64,000 nucleotides of DNA, from positions 1-64,000 of IMG/VR virus record IMGVR_UViG_3300025127_007327; one strand, given 5' to 3'. How positions within the stretch are numbered: position 1 is the stretch's first letter; every line of letters begins with the position of its first letter. Source of the stretch: a virus. The translations under genes were made by a program, and so were the position numbers. Below, piece after piece: positions 49,891-62,600 of the stretch. The notes under the pieces are model-generated. The model ran no database searches. It saw only the letters and a program-made list of their open reading frames with translations, and was not told the origin of the DNA.

Positions 49891-51684
49891 ATGAGCGATA
49901 ATCAAAAGAAAATAATTCCAATTAATTATACAAATCGAGACTTTACATCAATAAAGAAAGATTTATTAGATATCGCTGAAAGACTTTACCCGGATTCATT
50001 TCAAGATTTTAGTGATGCAGCTTTTTCATCACTCATGTTAGATGCAGTAGCGTATGTTGGTGATCAACTTTCATTTTACTTAGACTACAATGTTAATGAA
50101 TCATTTTTAGATACATCATATCAATATAACAATATTCTTAGACATGGTAAAAGTTTAGGATTCAAATTTACCGGCCGACCTTCAACCTATGGAAAAGCAG
50201 CCATTTACATTAGATTACCCGCAACAGGAGTTGGACTTGGAATTAATAGAAATTACGCGCCGATTCTTAAAGCTGGGACACAATTTAAAAGTTCCACGGG
50301 CTTAAATTTTACATTGGTAGATAATATAGACTTTTCAGACAACAGATTACCCGTTGTGCCCGTTGCAACTAATGCTAATGGGTCACCTACCTTCTACGGT
50401 GTTAAAGCTTACGGAACCGTTGTTTCTGGTCTTTTATTAACTGAAACAGTAAATGTTGGAAATTTTCAAAAATTCGCTAGAATTTCACTAAGTTCACAAA
50501 ATGTGTCTGAAATTATTTCGGTTTTTGATAGTGACGGTAACGAATATTTTGAAGTGGATTATTTAGCACAAGATATTGTTTATCGAGAAATTTCTAACAC
50601 TAATTTTAAAAATGATAATGTGCCTTCAATTATAAAGCCGCACTTAGTTACTAGAAAGTTTACAGTAGAAACAAACAACAATAATACTATTTTACAATTT
50701 GGTAGTGGTAAAGCATCGGACACCAACATTGTAGCGGACCCTCAATCAGTTGCCATAAATGTTCACGGAAAAACATATACTACCAGTAGGTCATTTGACC
50801 CAACGAGGCTTAGTCAAAATGAGTCACTTGGTATTGTACCAGAAAATACTACGTTAACAGTCACATTAAGAGCAACTAATCCCGGTAGTTCTAACCTTTC
50901 TGTAGGTCAATTAAATCAAGCAACGAACGTATTGTTAGATTTTACTGATAGAACTGTTTTGTCTGATTCAGTTATAGACGGTATTAGAACATCAGTTGAA
51001 GTTAATAATGAGCAACCAATTACCGGTGATGTTTCAAATGCTACATCAGACGAAATTAAACAAAGAATATTTGATACTTTTCCAACTCAGAATAGAGCAG
51101 TTACACAGGCTGATTATGAAAATTTAGCATATCGCATGCATTCTAAGTTTGGCTCTGTTAAAAGAGTATCAGTGCAAAGAGATCCCGATTCTCAAAAAAG
51201 AAATTTGAACATGTACGTCATTTCTGAGGATAGTTTTGGAAAATTACAAAAAACAAACTCAACAATTAAAAGAAATTTAAAAATTTGGTTAAATGAGTAT
51301 AGAATGATTAATGATACTATTGATATTCTTGACCCTTATATTTTGAATTTTGGTATTGAATTTAGTATTAAAACAACTCCGGGTGCAGATAAAAGAACAA
51401 CTATTTCTAGATGTGTTGCAGCACTTGCTCAAAAATTTAACAACAATTACTATATTGGTGAATCAATTGTGATATCTGATATTTATTCTACACTTAATGC
51501 TACAACAGGCGTCCAAGATGTGATCAAAGCTAGAGTTGTCAATAAAACAGGAACAAGTTATTCCAGTTCAACAATTGATATTAACAGTAATTTATCTCCT
51601 GATGGAAACCAACTTATGATTCCTAAAAACGCAATCGTAGAATTTAAGTTTCCAGAGACAGACTTTGTGGGAAAGGCTAAATAA
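49891..51684 (+). CDS. gp6: Baseplate wedge protein, gp6-like
   Basis: A 597-residue protein. IPINYTNRDFTSIKKDLLDI (9-28) and LDAVAYVGDQLSFYLDYNVN (about 50-69) followed by ESFLDT are typical gp6/J-like baseplate wedge sequence. QNRAVTQADYENLAYRMHSK (about 401-420) matches the conserved AVT..DYE motif. It is slightly shorter than T4 gp6 (660 residues). It forms the wedge core that changes shape on contraction. It has an AGAGGGAT ribosome site, and its stop overlaps the next start (TAATG). Confidence 0.9.
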   Translation: MSDNQKKIIPINYTNRDFTSIKKDLLDIAERLYPDSFQDFSDAAFSSLMLDAVAYVGDQLSFYLDYNVNESFLDTSYQYNNILRHGKSLGFKFTGRPSTYGKAAIYIRLPATGVGLGINRNYAPILKAGTQFKSSTGLNFTLVDNIDFSDNRLPVVPVATNANGSPTFYGVKAYGTVVSGLLLTETVNVGNFQKFARISLSSQNVSEIISVFDSDGNEYFEVDYLAQDIVYREISNTNFKNDNVPSIIKPHLVTRKFTVETNNNNTILQFGSGKASDTNIVADPQSVAINVHGKTYTTSRSFDPTRLSQNESLGIVPENTTLTVTLRATNPGSSNLSVGQLNQATNVLLDFTDRTVLSDSVIDGIRTSVEVNNEQPITGDVSNATSDEIKQRIFDTFPTQNRAVTQADYENLAYRMHSKFGSVKRVSVQRDPDSQKRNLNMYVISEDSFGKLQKTNSTIKRNLKIWLNEYRMINDTIDILDPYILNFGIEFSIKTTPGADKRTTISRCVAALAQKFNNNYYIGESIVISDIYSTLNATTGVQDVIKARVVNKTGTSYSSSTIDINSNLSPDGNQLMIPKNAIVEFKFPETDFVGKAK

Positions 51685-53633
51685 TGATTAAAAATTATAC
51701 CGCATCTGCAGATAATACAATTGTAAGTGCGTTTAAAGTAAATTTACAAACTCGTGGTACTGGCTCTAATACTGGTCAAGCTGACGTTTTAGAGGTTTTT
51801 TCGATTTACGGTCGCCAAACCACTTCGTCACAAGAGCTTGCAAGAACACTGATACAATTTCCAATTGATCAAATTTCTAATGATCGAACCGCTGGTAGAA
51901 TCCCTGCAAGTGGTAGCGTTAATTTTGTTTTAAATCTTTATAATGCAGAAACATCGAAAACTGTTCCAAGAAATATGATCTTAGTTGTTAATCCTCTTTA
52001 CAATAGTTGGCAGGAAGGAACTGGTCTTGATCTCGAAGGGTATAGAGACGAAACCAAGGGCGCTGAAGGCAGTAACTGGATGGTTAGAGCCAATACTCCC
52101 GGTGTTGCTGAAAAAACAAAATTCACTTTTACATCAGATACAAAAACAGAATACGGTGCTGGCTCTGGAGCTAACTATATAAAGCTCTATAACGGCACCA
52201 CAAGATATAATATTTGGTTTAACGATGGCTCTGGCGACACCGCACCGGTTGCAGATGGGACAGAAGTTCAAGTAAGTCTTGCTGCTGGTTCTGATGATAC
52301 TGCTGCTGAGTTTGCAGAAAAATTTAAGGTTGCTGTAGATGGTCTCTCTGATTTCAGTGCGACTCGCGACGGTGCTGCTGTTACGGTGACAGCTACTGCT
52401 CTTGGTCCAACGTTAAATGCTGAAAAAGTGGGCACTATAAGCCCTATAACAATTGAGGTTACTCAAAATGGCACAAAAGAAACTCCATGGCACTCAGTCT
52501 CTGGCGGTGGCGATTTCTTATCTAGTTCCACCACGCCGGCAATATATGCAGACTATCATTACACACAGCTTTTTGAGTCTGGTTTGGAAGATTTGGAAAT
52601 TGATATTACCGCTTTGGTAGAAAGATGGATTGAAGGCGCCGGTGGTGGTGGTGATGCAGGTGGCATTGCCAACTATGGAATGGGAATTAAGTTAACTTCT
52701 AGTCAAGAAGCTTTCGGGGTTGCCCAATTGGTTCATGCTTCATCAGATAAACCAACACAAAACATACGTGATGGCGCCACAACATCTTTTTATACGAAAA
52801 GATTTTTCTCTCGCGGGACGCAATATTTCTTTAAGAGACCTTTAATTCAAGCAAAATGGGACTCAAGGCGTTTTGATCATAGGGGTCAATTCTTTATTAG
52901 TAGCTCACTGGCTAAATCTGAAAACATTAATGATTTATATTTTTACAACTATGTTAGAGGAAGATTAAGAAGTATTAATTCCAGTGATTCAGTAACAGTT
53001 TCTATTTACTCTAGCTCGGCTGGAGAGCCAGCCGGTGCAACTTTAAAAATTAAAAACATTAATAATAATCTACAGTATGCAGTCTCTGCTAATGAAGTTT
53101 CCACTGGTGTCTATAAAGCTAGATTACAAGTTACTAGCTCGCTCACAAACTTACATGATGTTTGGAGTTTAGGTAGCCAGCAAATATTTACCGGCTCAAT
53201 TACATCGGTTCCTATGGGAAGCACAACACATCCAAGAGAGCCTGTTTACTTTACTAATATTACTAATTTACAAAATTCTTATGCGCCTACACAAACAGCA
53301 AGATTTAATTTATATGTTAGAGAAAAAAACTGGAACCCAACAATTTTTACAAAAGCAAGAGCAAGTGCCCCTACTTTATCAATTGCAACAGCATCTTATC
53401 GTGTTATTAGAACGTTTGATGATTTAGAAGTAGTGGGACACGACACAGGCTCTGGCTTGCTTTCCACAGGTCTTTCTTTCGATGTATCAGGCAACTATTT
53501 TGACTTTGATATGAGATTATTGCAGCCCGGTTATGAATATGCGTTTAAGTTAGCTTTTTATGATGATGAATTAAATTCATGGCAAGAACAAAAAAGAGAA
53601 TTTAAATTCAGAGTAAGTGATTATGAGTATTAA
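51684..53633 (+). CDS. Virion protein, DNRLRE-like, with an inserted domain
   Basis: A 649-residue protein. Residues 1-138 contain ELARTLIQFPID and LVVNPLYNSWQEGTG followed by EGSNWM, typical of DNRLRE-type structural domains. That domain resumes at TPWHSVSGGGDF (about 267-278) and IDITALVERWIEG. Between them, residues about 139-265 are a separate domain (NYIKLYNGTTRYNIWFNDGS, then DDTAAEFAEKFKVAVDGLSD, then VTVTATALGPT). I know this domain as a recurrent insert in marine phage structural proteins. The insert is visibly richer in G+C. The C-terminal half is beta-rich. Probably a baseplate or tail-fibre attachment part. Confidence 0.75.
   Translation: MIKNYTASADNTIVSAFKVNLQTRGTGSNTGQADVLEVFSIYGRQTTSSQELARTLIQFPIDQISNDRTAGRIPASGSVNFVLNLYNAETSKTVPRNMILVVNPLYNSWQEGTGLDLEGYRDETKGAEGSNWMVRANTPGVAEKTKFTFTSDTKTEYGAGSGANYIKLYNGTTRYNIWFNDGSGDTAPVADGTEVQVSLAAGSDDTAAEFAEKFKVAVDGLSDFSATRDGAAVTVTATALGPTLNAEKVGTISPITIEVTQNGTKETPWHSVSGGGDFLSSSTTPAIYADYHYTQLFESGLEDLEIDITALVERWIEGAGGGGDAGGIANYGMGIKLTSSQEAFGVAQLVHASSDKPTQNIRDGATTSFYTKRFFSRGTQYFFKRPLIQAKWDSRRFDHRGQFFISSSLAKSENINDLYFYNYVRGRLRSINSSDSVTVSIYSSSAGEPAGATLKIKNINNNLQYAVSANEVSTGVYKARLQVTSSLTNLHDVWSLGSQQIFTGSITSVPMGSTTHPREPVYFTNITNLQNSYAPTQTARFNLYVREKNWNPTIFTKARASAPTLSIATASYRVIRTFDDLEVVGHDTGSGLLSTGLSFDVSGNYFDFDMRLLQPGYEYAFKLAFYDDELNSWQEQKREFKFRVSDYEY
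52098..52480 (+). other. Inserted domain within virion protein
   Basis: Coding for about residues 139-265 of the protein at 51684. It interrupts a DNRLRE-like domain cleanly between NWMVRANTP and TPWHSVSGGGDF. Its pattern (short strands, a TAAEFAEKFKVAVD helix, VTVTATA strand) is related to the insert at 54553-54916. Confidence 0.65.
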
Positions 53634-56600
53634 GAAACTTTTTGAATCTACCAATAAAGTAGATAAATTTATTTCAGACACAAATAGTAAAGATGCTTTC
53701 AATTCAGAAGCTGAATCTCAATTTAATATTGAGCAAAAGACAATTGATCAAGAGCGTTATGTACCACAAGTAGACTATTCACAGCCTGAAAATTTTGCTA
53801 AATATGGCTCTGCTCGATTGTATTATAAATCGGCGCTTACAAGAATATCTGAATTTTATCCTTATGATGGCTCAGAGGGCGAGACTAACGAGTTTTTAAA
53901 CGGATGTTTAGACATTGAAAGATATATCTTAGATAATCTTTACCCAAGAACAAACGGGTATATTATCTTAAACAATGCAGGTCACACAACTAAAGTTATG
54001 CAAAATGGCTTTGGTTTCCCTAATAGCAATGAACATATTGATTTAAAAGGTGGACCCGGAGTTGGAAGGGTAACATCTGGTAAGCTTAGAGATTTATTAC
54101 CAAATCCTAAAAATAGTAGTTATGATTACTCAAACATCTATGATGAAAATATTTATCAAACTGCAGGTTTGCCTTCTGATTATGGACAAGGCACAAGAAC
54201 GTCAAATTTAAGAAGTGATTTTAGTGATGGTGTTACGTTAGAGTTTTGGCTTAAAACAGGTTCAATTGACCCACTTATAACACAAAGACAAGTAGTATTT
54301 GATTTATGGAACAACGAGCATTCTTCAAGTGATAATTACGGCCGATTAACTTTAGAAGTTACTGGTGCTAACCACGCCCAGCCTTCAACATTCCGCCTTA
54401 GTATTGCTTCTGGTTCAACAGTTATAAATTCTTTGCCTCTTGGTGATTTTGCTGTCAGCCAGCTTGGTGATTGGGCACATTATGCAGTCGTTTTATCTGC
54501 ACAGAGCGCGTCTTTATATATTAATGGTCAAAGAAATAGTATCGCAACTTATGGTACCGCGACAGCCACAATTACCACTACTGGCGGTCCTCTTAATAAT
54601 GAAACCTTTACTCTTACAGATGCTGCAGGACTTTCAGTAGGTTTTATATTTAAGCACAGTGTCGCAACTGTGGATGGCTCCAAAGATGGAGATAATGTGA
54701 TTATTGGTGTTGATGGTGCTTTAGGTAGCGCTGCAGCAGTAGGAGAGAGAATTAGAGACGCTATCAACGCGTCCAGTCTTGCAATGGTTGCAGTTGAAAA
54801 AACTGGTCCTCTACGAATAGAACTTACACAAAATGGTATTGGAGCTTCTGGTAATACAACTGTTGACATGTCTGGTGTTACTACTGTTACCGCAACTGAT
54901 TTTACCGGTGGAAAAACACTTGGCGCTCTGTACGAGCCCAACACGATCGGTCGAATTGGGGCGCTTGTAACAAACTCAATTCCAGCATCTTCTGGCGCAG
55001 AAAGAACTGGCTCAGCCGGCAGCGGTAGATTATCAGGCTCACTGGATGAGTTTAGATTCTGGAAAACTGCGCGAGATGGAAAACAAATTGGTGAAAACTG
55101 GTTTACTCAAGTTCGTGGTGGCTCTAATAGTGATATATCAAACACCACTTTGGGTGTTTACTATAAGTTCAACGAAGGTATTACAGGTGTTAATACCACT
55201 GATAATGTGGTGCTTGACTACGCCGGCCGTGTTACAAATGGCACATGGACTGGCTATAATGCAGGAGCAAGAAATACTGGCTCTGCAATTGTCTCTGCCT
55301 CAGCAGCAACAGCAGAATTTTTAGATCCAATTATTAGAACTAACCATCCAAGTTATGTAAGTCTAAATACTGAACTTCTTTCTACCGGTTCTTATCACGA
55401 TGGTAAAAACACAAATAAATTATTAAATCTTCTGCCATCTTGGATACTTCAAGAAAATGATGAAGATGAAAATTTTGATTTAAATTATATTACTCATATT
55501 ATGGGTACGTATTTTGATAAGTTATATTTACAAATTTCTGATTTACCAAACTTAAGGCACCAAACACACACTAGCGGGACATTTAAGCCGATATCTTTTG
55601 CAGAGCACCTTCCACAATCTCTTGGATTATACAGTCCCGAAATTTTTATTGATTCCACTGTGTTAGAAAGATTTATGAATCGTAGTGCAGATGGTGTATT
55701 TGAAAATGAATTAGAAGAAGCTAAGAATTTAATTTATCAAAATCTTTATAACAACTTAGCAGAAATTTATAAAGCAAAAGGCACCGAACAGTCTATAAGA
55801 AATGTTCTTAAGTGCTTTAACATAAACGAAAATATTCTATCATTAAAAGTTAACTCAAATAATTCAGAATTTATTTTAAGAAATAATCTGGAACAAAAAC
55901 TGTTGAGAAAAAATTGCGCTAATTTTAACACAACAGATAACTCTACTGCCGTAATTTATTCAAGAAAGCAAGACTCGGCTATTTTTAAAGGCGCTTCTTC
56001 GGAAATTTTGGGTTCTATAACGGGTAGTACAAGACAATATGGCTATGGTTTTACTTATGAAGGTAATGTAATTTTCCCCAATTTTGAACCCAGTGTTTTA
56101 TCAAGTGTAACGCTAAGAGATTCTGGAGAAGTATCTTTATTTGGAACAGTCACGCCGCTTGACACAACTGCTGGGATAAACGGAACGGATACAACAGCCA
56201 TAAACGCTACACTCGATTTTGGAAACTTTAAATTTTTTGCAGTTAGAGACAATCTTAAATCAACCAATGCTTACTTTAAGCTAGTTGTAGCAAATCCTAC
56301 AGGCGCCGATATAGTTTTAACAAGCTCAGTTTATAATGATATTTATAATGATGAGCCTTGGAATTTATCTGTTCGTGTACGACCAAAAAATTATCCATTA
56401 AGTTCTTTTGTTGACTCGACGACACACGAAGGCTACGATGTTATATTTACCGGCTTCAATCCAAAAACAACAGACTTGTTTAATTCGTTTATTTTGTCTG
56501 CTTCAGTAGACGAGACTCTCGGTAAAAAGTATATTGAATCTAGAAAAAGAGCCTATGTTGGCGCTAACAGAGAAAATGTAACAGGTCCAGTTATTAATAA

Positions 56601-59600
56601 AAGTGATGTTTTAGTTTCATCTGTTGCATACTGGCTTAAGTCATTAGATGACACAGACCTTCAGCAGCATTCAGTTGATTTAGAAAATATAGGTCTTTCA
56701 GGTTCTTTTAGAAGCTTATCTGCACTTGACACCACAGATAGTAGTGTTGAAGTTTTAGGTAGAGATACATTAGCATTCAATTGGAATTTTAGAAACGTTG
56801 ATAGCTCTGATAGTTCTGGTAATTTTGTTGTTGAAGATTTTAGCTCTGGTTCTACTGACGTAATAAACAAGTTTGGTTGGGCTGGAGGAATATCTGGTTA
56901 TTACTACACTGGTTATGGATTTGGTTTTGCTAATTCATCAACATCAGTTGTAAATAGGCAATCTGTAAACACTTATAAATTTATTGATCCAGAGAGACCC
57001 ATTTCTTCTGATATGGTTCAGATTTTTAGTGATTCTGATGATTTAACTCCGAATTTAAGAAAAGAAGAAATAATTCCCAACTATGTTTATGCTTTAGAAA
57101 AAAGTGTATATGGTGCTATTTCTGAAGAAATGCTGGATTTCTTTGCGGGTGTGGTTGATTTTAGATCAGTAATTGGTGCACCAGTTAACTACTATAGACA
57201 CAGATATAAAGAAATGGAAAAACTTAGACAAACGTTCTTCCAAAGAGTATCTGAAGTTTCAACGGTTGAAAAGTATACAGAATATTATAAATGGTTTGAT
57301 GATGCACTAACAACAATTATATCACAATTGATACCTGCTTCCGGTGAATATATTAATGATGTTCAGAATGTTATTGAAAGTCACGTACTTGAAAGAAATA
57401 AATATCAAAATCGTTTGAATATAATCGATTCTAATACATTACCAGAATTTGAATCTGCCACTGATTCTGGTGATCCGGGCGGCGATCTTTACGTAGAAGC
57501 ATCATCGCCGCTTGAATCCTCTCCAAGACCAACAAATAGGCATCCAGTGTTTTGGCAAAAAAGAGCCGACAGGAGATCTTTAGAAATAAGAACTGGCACC
57601 TCATCTGCACAAGTTGCTATTGATACACAGAGAAATAAATTTAGAGACGTTATCTATTCTAACCCAGTACCATCATCGTCATTTAAAAAGCCGTTACTTG
57701 TTACATCAGGTGGCACAAAGTATAGATTAAATAATTTTAATAAAAGAACTCGATTACAAAAATTTAAATTTGATATTAATGTTGACGATGGTTTTTCTGG
57801 TAGACAAAGAGACAAAGGTGTTTCTCCTAGAGTAGTCAAAGCAGGTACTAATTTTGAAGAGATTAAGAGCTTTGATTACTTTAGATCGGCAGTTACTCCC
57901 GGCGGACCAATTAATTCCGAGGGTGGCAAGCTTGTTCCTGTAAACGTTTTATTGGGACTTGTTCAAGATTCAGTTGATTTACCTTATGTGATTGATCCAC
58001 ACAGACCGGCCGATGCAATTGTAAAAAGAAAGAAAGTTTTTAAAGTACAGCATGGTCGTGATTACGAGGATGGAATTGGATTTAAGAACGTAAAATCTTC
58101 ATTAGGTTTCCCATTTAATGTTATTAGTTCCAGCGTTGAGGTTAACTCTGGTTACAATTCAGAAGTTGTGTCTAGGGTAGGTAACTACTTGATGATCACA
58201 AACGTCCACAACGACGTTTATGGAGATAATTTTGAAGTACCCATGCAAGGTGCTTTTACTCGCGACGTTGTTGGTGGATTGCAGTATAGACATATTAGAG
58301 TAAATACAGGTAGCGATCAGCAAGATACAAGACCAGAGGGCTTTAGAATTCACCTTGGTACATGTCCTCCTTCAACTGAAGGAGCGATTGGTATTGTTGG
58401 TCCTGATTATCCGCCGCCAAATTACAATCTTCCTGCGGGCTCAAGCACGAGACCTTATCCGTATCCACATACACCAAAAGCACATCTTTATCGTGATTTA
58501 ACAGCCAAGAGGCCAGTTAACATTAAAAATATTGTAAATAATGATGGCAATGTAACTGTGCCCGGTAACTTTAAAGAAAATTATCAGGTTATTCATTCTG
58601 TTGGCTCATTTAATAATCCTAGAGCTTTTATTGACAGCCAACCAACACTGCCATCACAATTATCAGATGTGAAATTTACAACAAATGTTAGAACACTTTT
58701 AGGAATTAAAAGAACAAACGATGCTCATACTGCTTTAGTTGATGAATATAGCACTTCATATCTTACTGGAACAACAAATAAATCAATTATTGTTTCTAGA
58801 TTTAGCGCTCCCGGTGGTATTGAGGTAATGTCAAAAGGATATTTAGATTTTAAATCATCTGAATTAAGTCCATATAATTCCATACCATATCGCAATTTAA
58901 CTGTTGTTAGACCATCACAGGGACCGAGTGGTACAATTTCTACCGCAGCTACCAATGGTGATACAACTGATATTCAAGTTTTCGACATACATGGTAGAGA
59001 TTATGGTTTAAGATCTCATCTTTCTAGACATGCGAATAGATTTGGTAGAGATTCGTTATTTGTAACGAATCCCGGTGATACGTATACTGAGCTTCCTAAC
59101 TTTCACAAGATCAATAGAAATAATTTACAAAGAATTCAAATAGCTGGTTATAACAACCAATTTGTAGATTTCTATGGTACAAGCTCTGTTAAAAACAATT
59201 ACTTTGTACAACATCAGATTCCAAGATCTGACAGACAATATATGTGGCTTTCTAATTCTGTTCAAGATGTATCAGATATTAAATATTCAGGTTTCCAAAA
59301 AATCTTTAATGAACAATTAATGCCCTATAGAACATCTTCAAGTGGTCTTGAGTTTTATTGGACATTTGTGCAAATTGCAGACTCTAGAATTAATGGACTT
59401 TCACAGTCTACAAATGGCTTAAATATTCTGATCAACGATCCGATTACAGAGTCAGAGAATACACTTGGTTATACATCTGATACAGATGTTAGCAACTATA
59501 TGAACGCAGGTTTCTTTGCTAATCCCGCCGCGAGGAAAGCTGCTAGCACAAATTACTTAAATCAGCTTTTAACAAGCCGAGGAGCCACTTATGGCTGGGG

Positions 59601-62600
59601 CTGGAATAAACTTAGATTTAATAATAATAAAATTTTACGCAATGAAAGAACAAAGAATGAACTTACAATTGCAACAGGTAGTGACCAACATTTAAAAACA
59701 TTTAGACTTGCGCCAGTATCGTTAAAAGGCAGAGAATCATTTATTAATTTTGATGCTACAATTGCTTCTAATGGTACCGCTACAACTGAAAACATAACTC
59801 TCAAGTTCAGTAACACAAATGAAAGAATATTTTTCAATGAATTACCACTTAACAATCAAGCAGAAATTAATTATTCAGAAATTTCGACTCCATACAAAGA
59901 TGCCATTGCTGCAGCTAACTCTAATTTAGCCACATTAAATTGGTTCCTATACAAACAAAATATTTTCCCATCAAATCGTAATGAATTTAATACTTTTGTT
60001 ACAAAACGTGTTGGGTATGACAACAAATATTGGAGAGATTCAAGAGCAGCAAGAGCAGTGCTTGGAAATACACTTAGTAGTTCTTTATTGGGCGCACCAG
60101 TAAATAAGAGTTCTTGGGTGCTTGACGCCCCTCAAAACTTCTTGAATCGAACATCAATTGTTGGTCTTAGCGGTGGAGTACAAGTGTCTGGATTTCCCAG
60201 TAATTTCTTAGTTGTTCAGCCATTTCAACCACTGCCATCCGGCACCGCCGGTTATAACATATTCGTACCGTCTGCTGGAGAATTGCAAAACACATATTAC
60301 TCATACTTTACATTAAACTCAACTAATGGTAAATTGGGAACAGTAGCATTAGCGCCACTTTATAATAGAAAACATGTTTTAGCTGGTCCAAGAACAGTTG
60401 TTTCCCCAGTCGGTATAACAATTCCTGAAACTGGTTCTGTAATGGGCTTGTTCCCGCTAGTATCTGGTTCAGGTAATCATGCTGTTGAGCCTTTCGCCGG
60501 CGAAGCACTTTGGGAAGCTGCCGATCAAGCAGGCATAGTTGTAACTACTACCTCATCCTCAACAGAAAAAATACTGAAGAGAGGCACTACTTCACAGTTT
60601 ATTGCTTCTGCTTCTAACCCATGGTATAACGATTACGATGATTTTAAATCAGATTTAAAATTAATGGCTAAAGGTTATTCAATCATTCCAGAATATAGAA
60701 TGAGTGAGCACGTAAAGGATTATTTTAATTTTGGAATTAACAATAAATCTAAAACAAACTTTTTTGAAATAGTAGGAACTAATTCATCAAGTGCAAATAG
60801 TAATTTTTATAAAGATTATTCTAATTCAGATTTCTTAGAAAACTTTATGGGTATTAAAAAAGAAAGCTTGCTTAACGCAAAAGAAATTAAACTTACATGT
60901 AAAGCAGCAATTAAATATAACGCTTATGACGGATTTTATCCTGCACAAAGGACAGTGAATTTAGCGGAACAATTTGTAGATTCTTTTAAAGACTCTATCC
61001 AAGGCGCTACCTTTGATGAGACAAGGGGATCTACAACATTTAACAATAAAGGATTTCAACAAGAGAATGCCGTCGGCGGTCAATCATTTTATAATGTCCC
61101 AAATCTTTTATATGAACGCATGCCGGCTGCAGCAAAACAAGCCTTTGATCCAATTTTCTCACCGGGTATTTTATATAACTCTATTAAAGCAGGTTTAGCT
61201 GTAGACTATCCAGTTGTATCAAACCATAGAAAACGACTTAGAAAGCCTTTTGGTACGATTCATACTGCATCTACTGATAACTTTGCAATGACAATTACCG
61301 GCTCATCAACATTAGAAAACTTTATCTCTGGTTCTGGACAATATATTGGTGGTCAATTTTGGGATAAAAGAATTCCATTTGAAGCTATTATTGAGCCAAC
61401 AAAATATATTTTAAATACAAACTTTACTGATTTAGAATCACATCCATCAATGAGTGTAGATTGTTTTATCAGTGAGGTGGTAAAAGGTAAATCATACAAT
61501 GAATGTTATGAAAAAAATGCGGTAACCGCTTCATATAATGACAATGCTGATGGAATTTATACTTTAATGGCTCGTAATTTCTTTGGTGCATGCGGAGAAT
61601 TTTTCTTAGATGGTGGTGAAATTTCAAAACTTGAATCAAAAACCGTTTTAAATGATTTACAGTTTACTATTGATGAATCATTTTCTGATTTACGTCCAAT
61701 ATATATGGCAAGAGTCAAATTAAGAAGATCACACAACGGAGTCAGATCCTATCAATATGAAGTGGATTCTTTTGGAAATTCAGGAAGTGGTAGCTACTAC
61801 GGAACTGTTGGAGCCCAAAGGACAATTAACGGTACCGCATCTTCTGGACAATACGCACTACCACAAGACCCCATGCACAACCCTGCTTTCCAAGAAACAT
61901 TTACCATGTATAGTAGACCGTCTGCGTTTGGTCCACCTATGGCTGGTCGCCCAACTGGCTCAAACGCCGCCTTAATGCCGTTTGTTAGTGCCTCAAAGGA
62001 TAGTTTCAGTGGTTATAATCCAGCATTCACTCCACCTTACTATGACGGAGAAGCATGGGCGGACTTAATTTTCAGACCTCATGTTATGAACAGAGAAACC
62101 AGTAAGGGTGGTAATTTAACATCAACCCCAGAAGTTTACGATCTTAACAGAATCCTAAACGAAACTCAGGTTGTTTGTTGGCGTTTTGATCCGGGCGAAG
62201 CCAGTACTTCGGGGTCAAATGCCGCCACACACGCACCAATGCCTGTGTTGATTCCAATTGAGCAAACTCAATTTGCAATGTTTACTGGAAGCACTCCCAA
62301 TAACGATAAAACTGTACCGTCAATTTATGATGGAAAAAGAATTAATGTCAATTCAATGCAACTAACATCAAGTGTGCAAATATTTGGTACAGAAAGAGTA
62401 TTAGAACAAGAAACAGACAAATTTGGAAATGTTGTCTCTAATAAAAATAAACCTGTTGGCACTAAATGGATTATTCAGCCTAAATGGGAAACACCTATGC
62501 TTAACTTTAATGATGCCGGTGTACACCCAATTGCTGCAGTTAGTGGTACGCTTACATTACCAACATATGGGTCAGCCTCTGTTCCTAGAGGAATGTGGCA

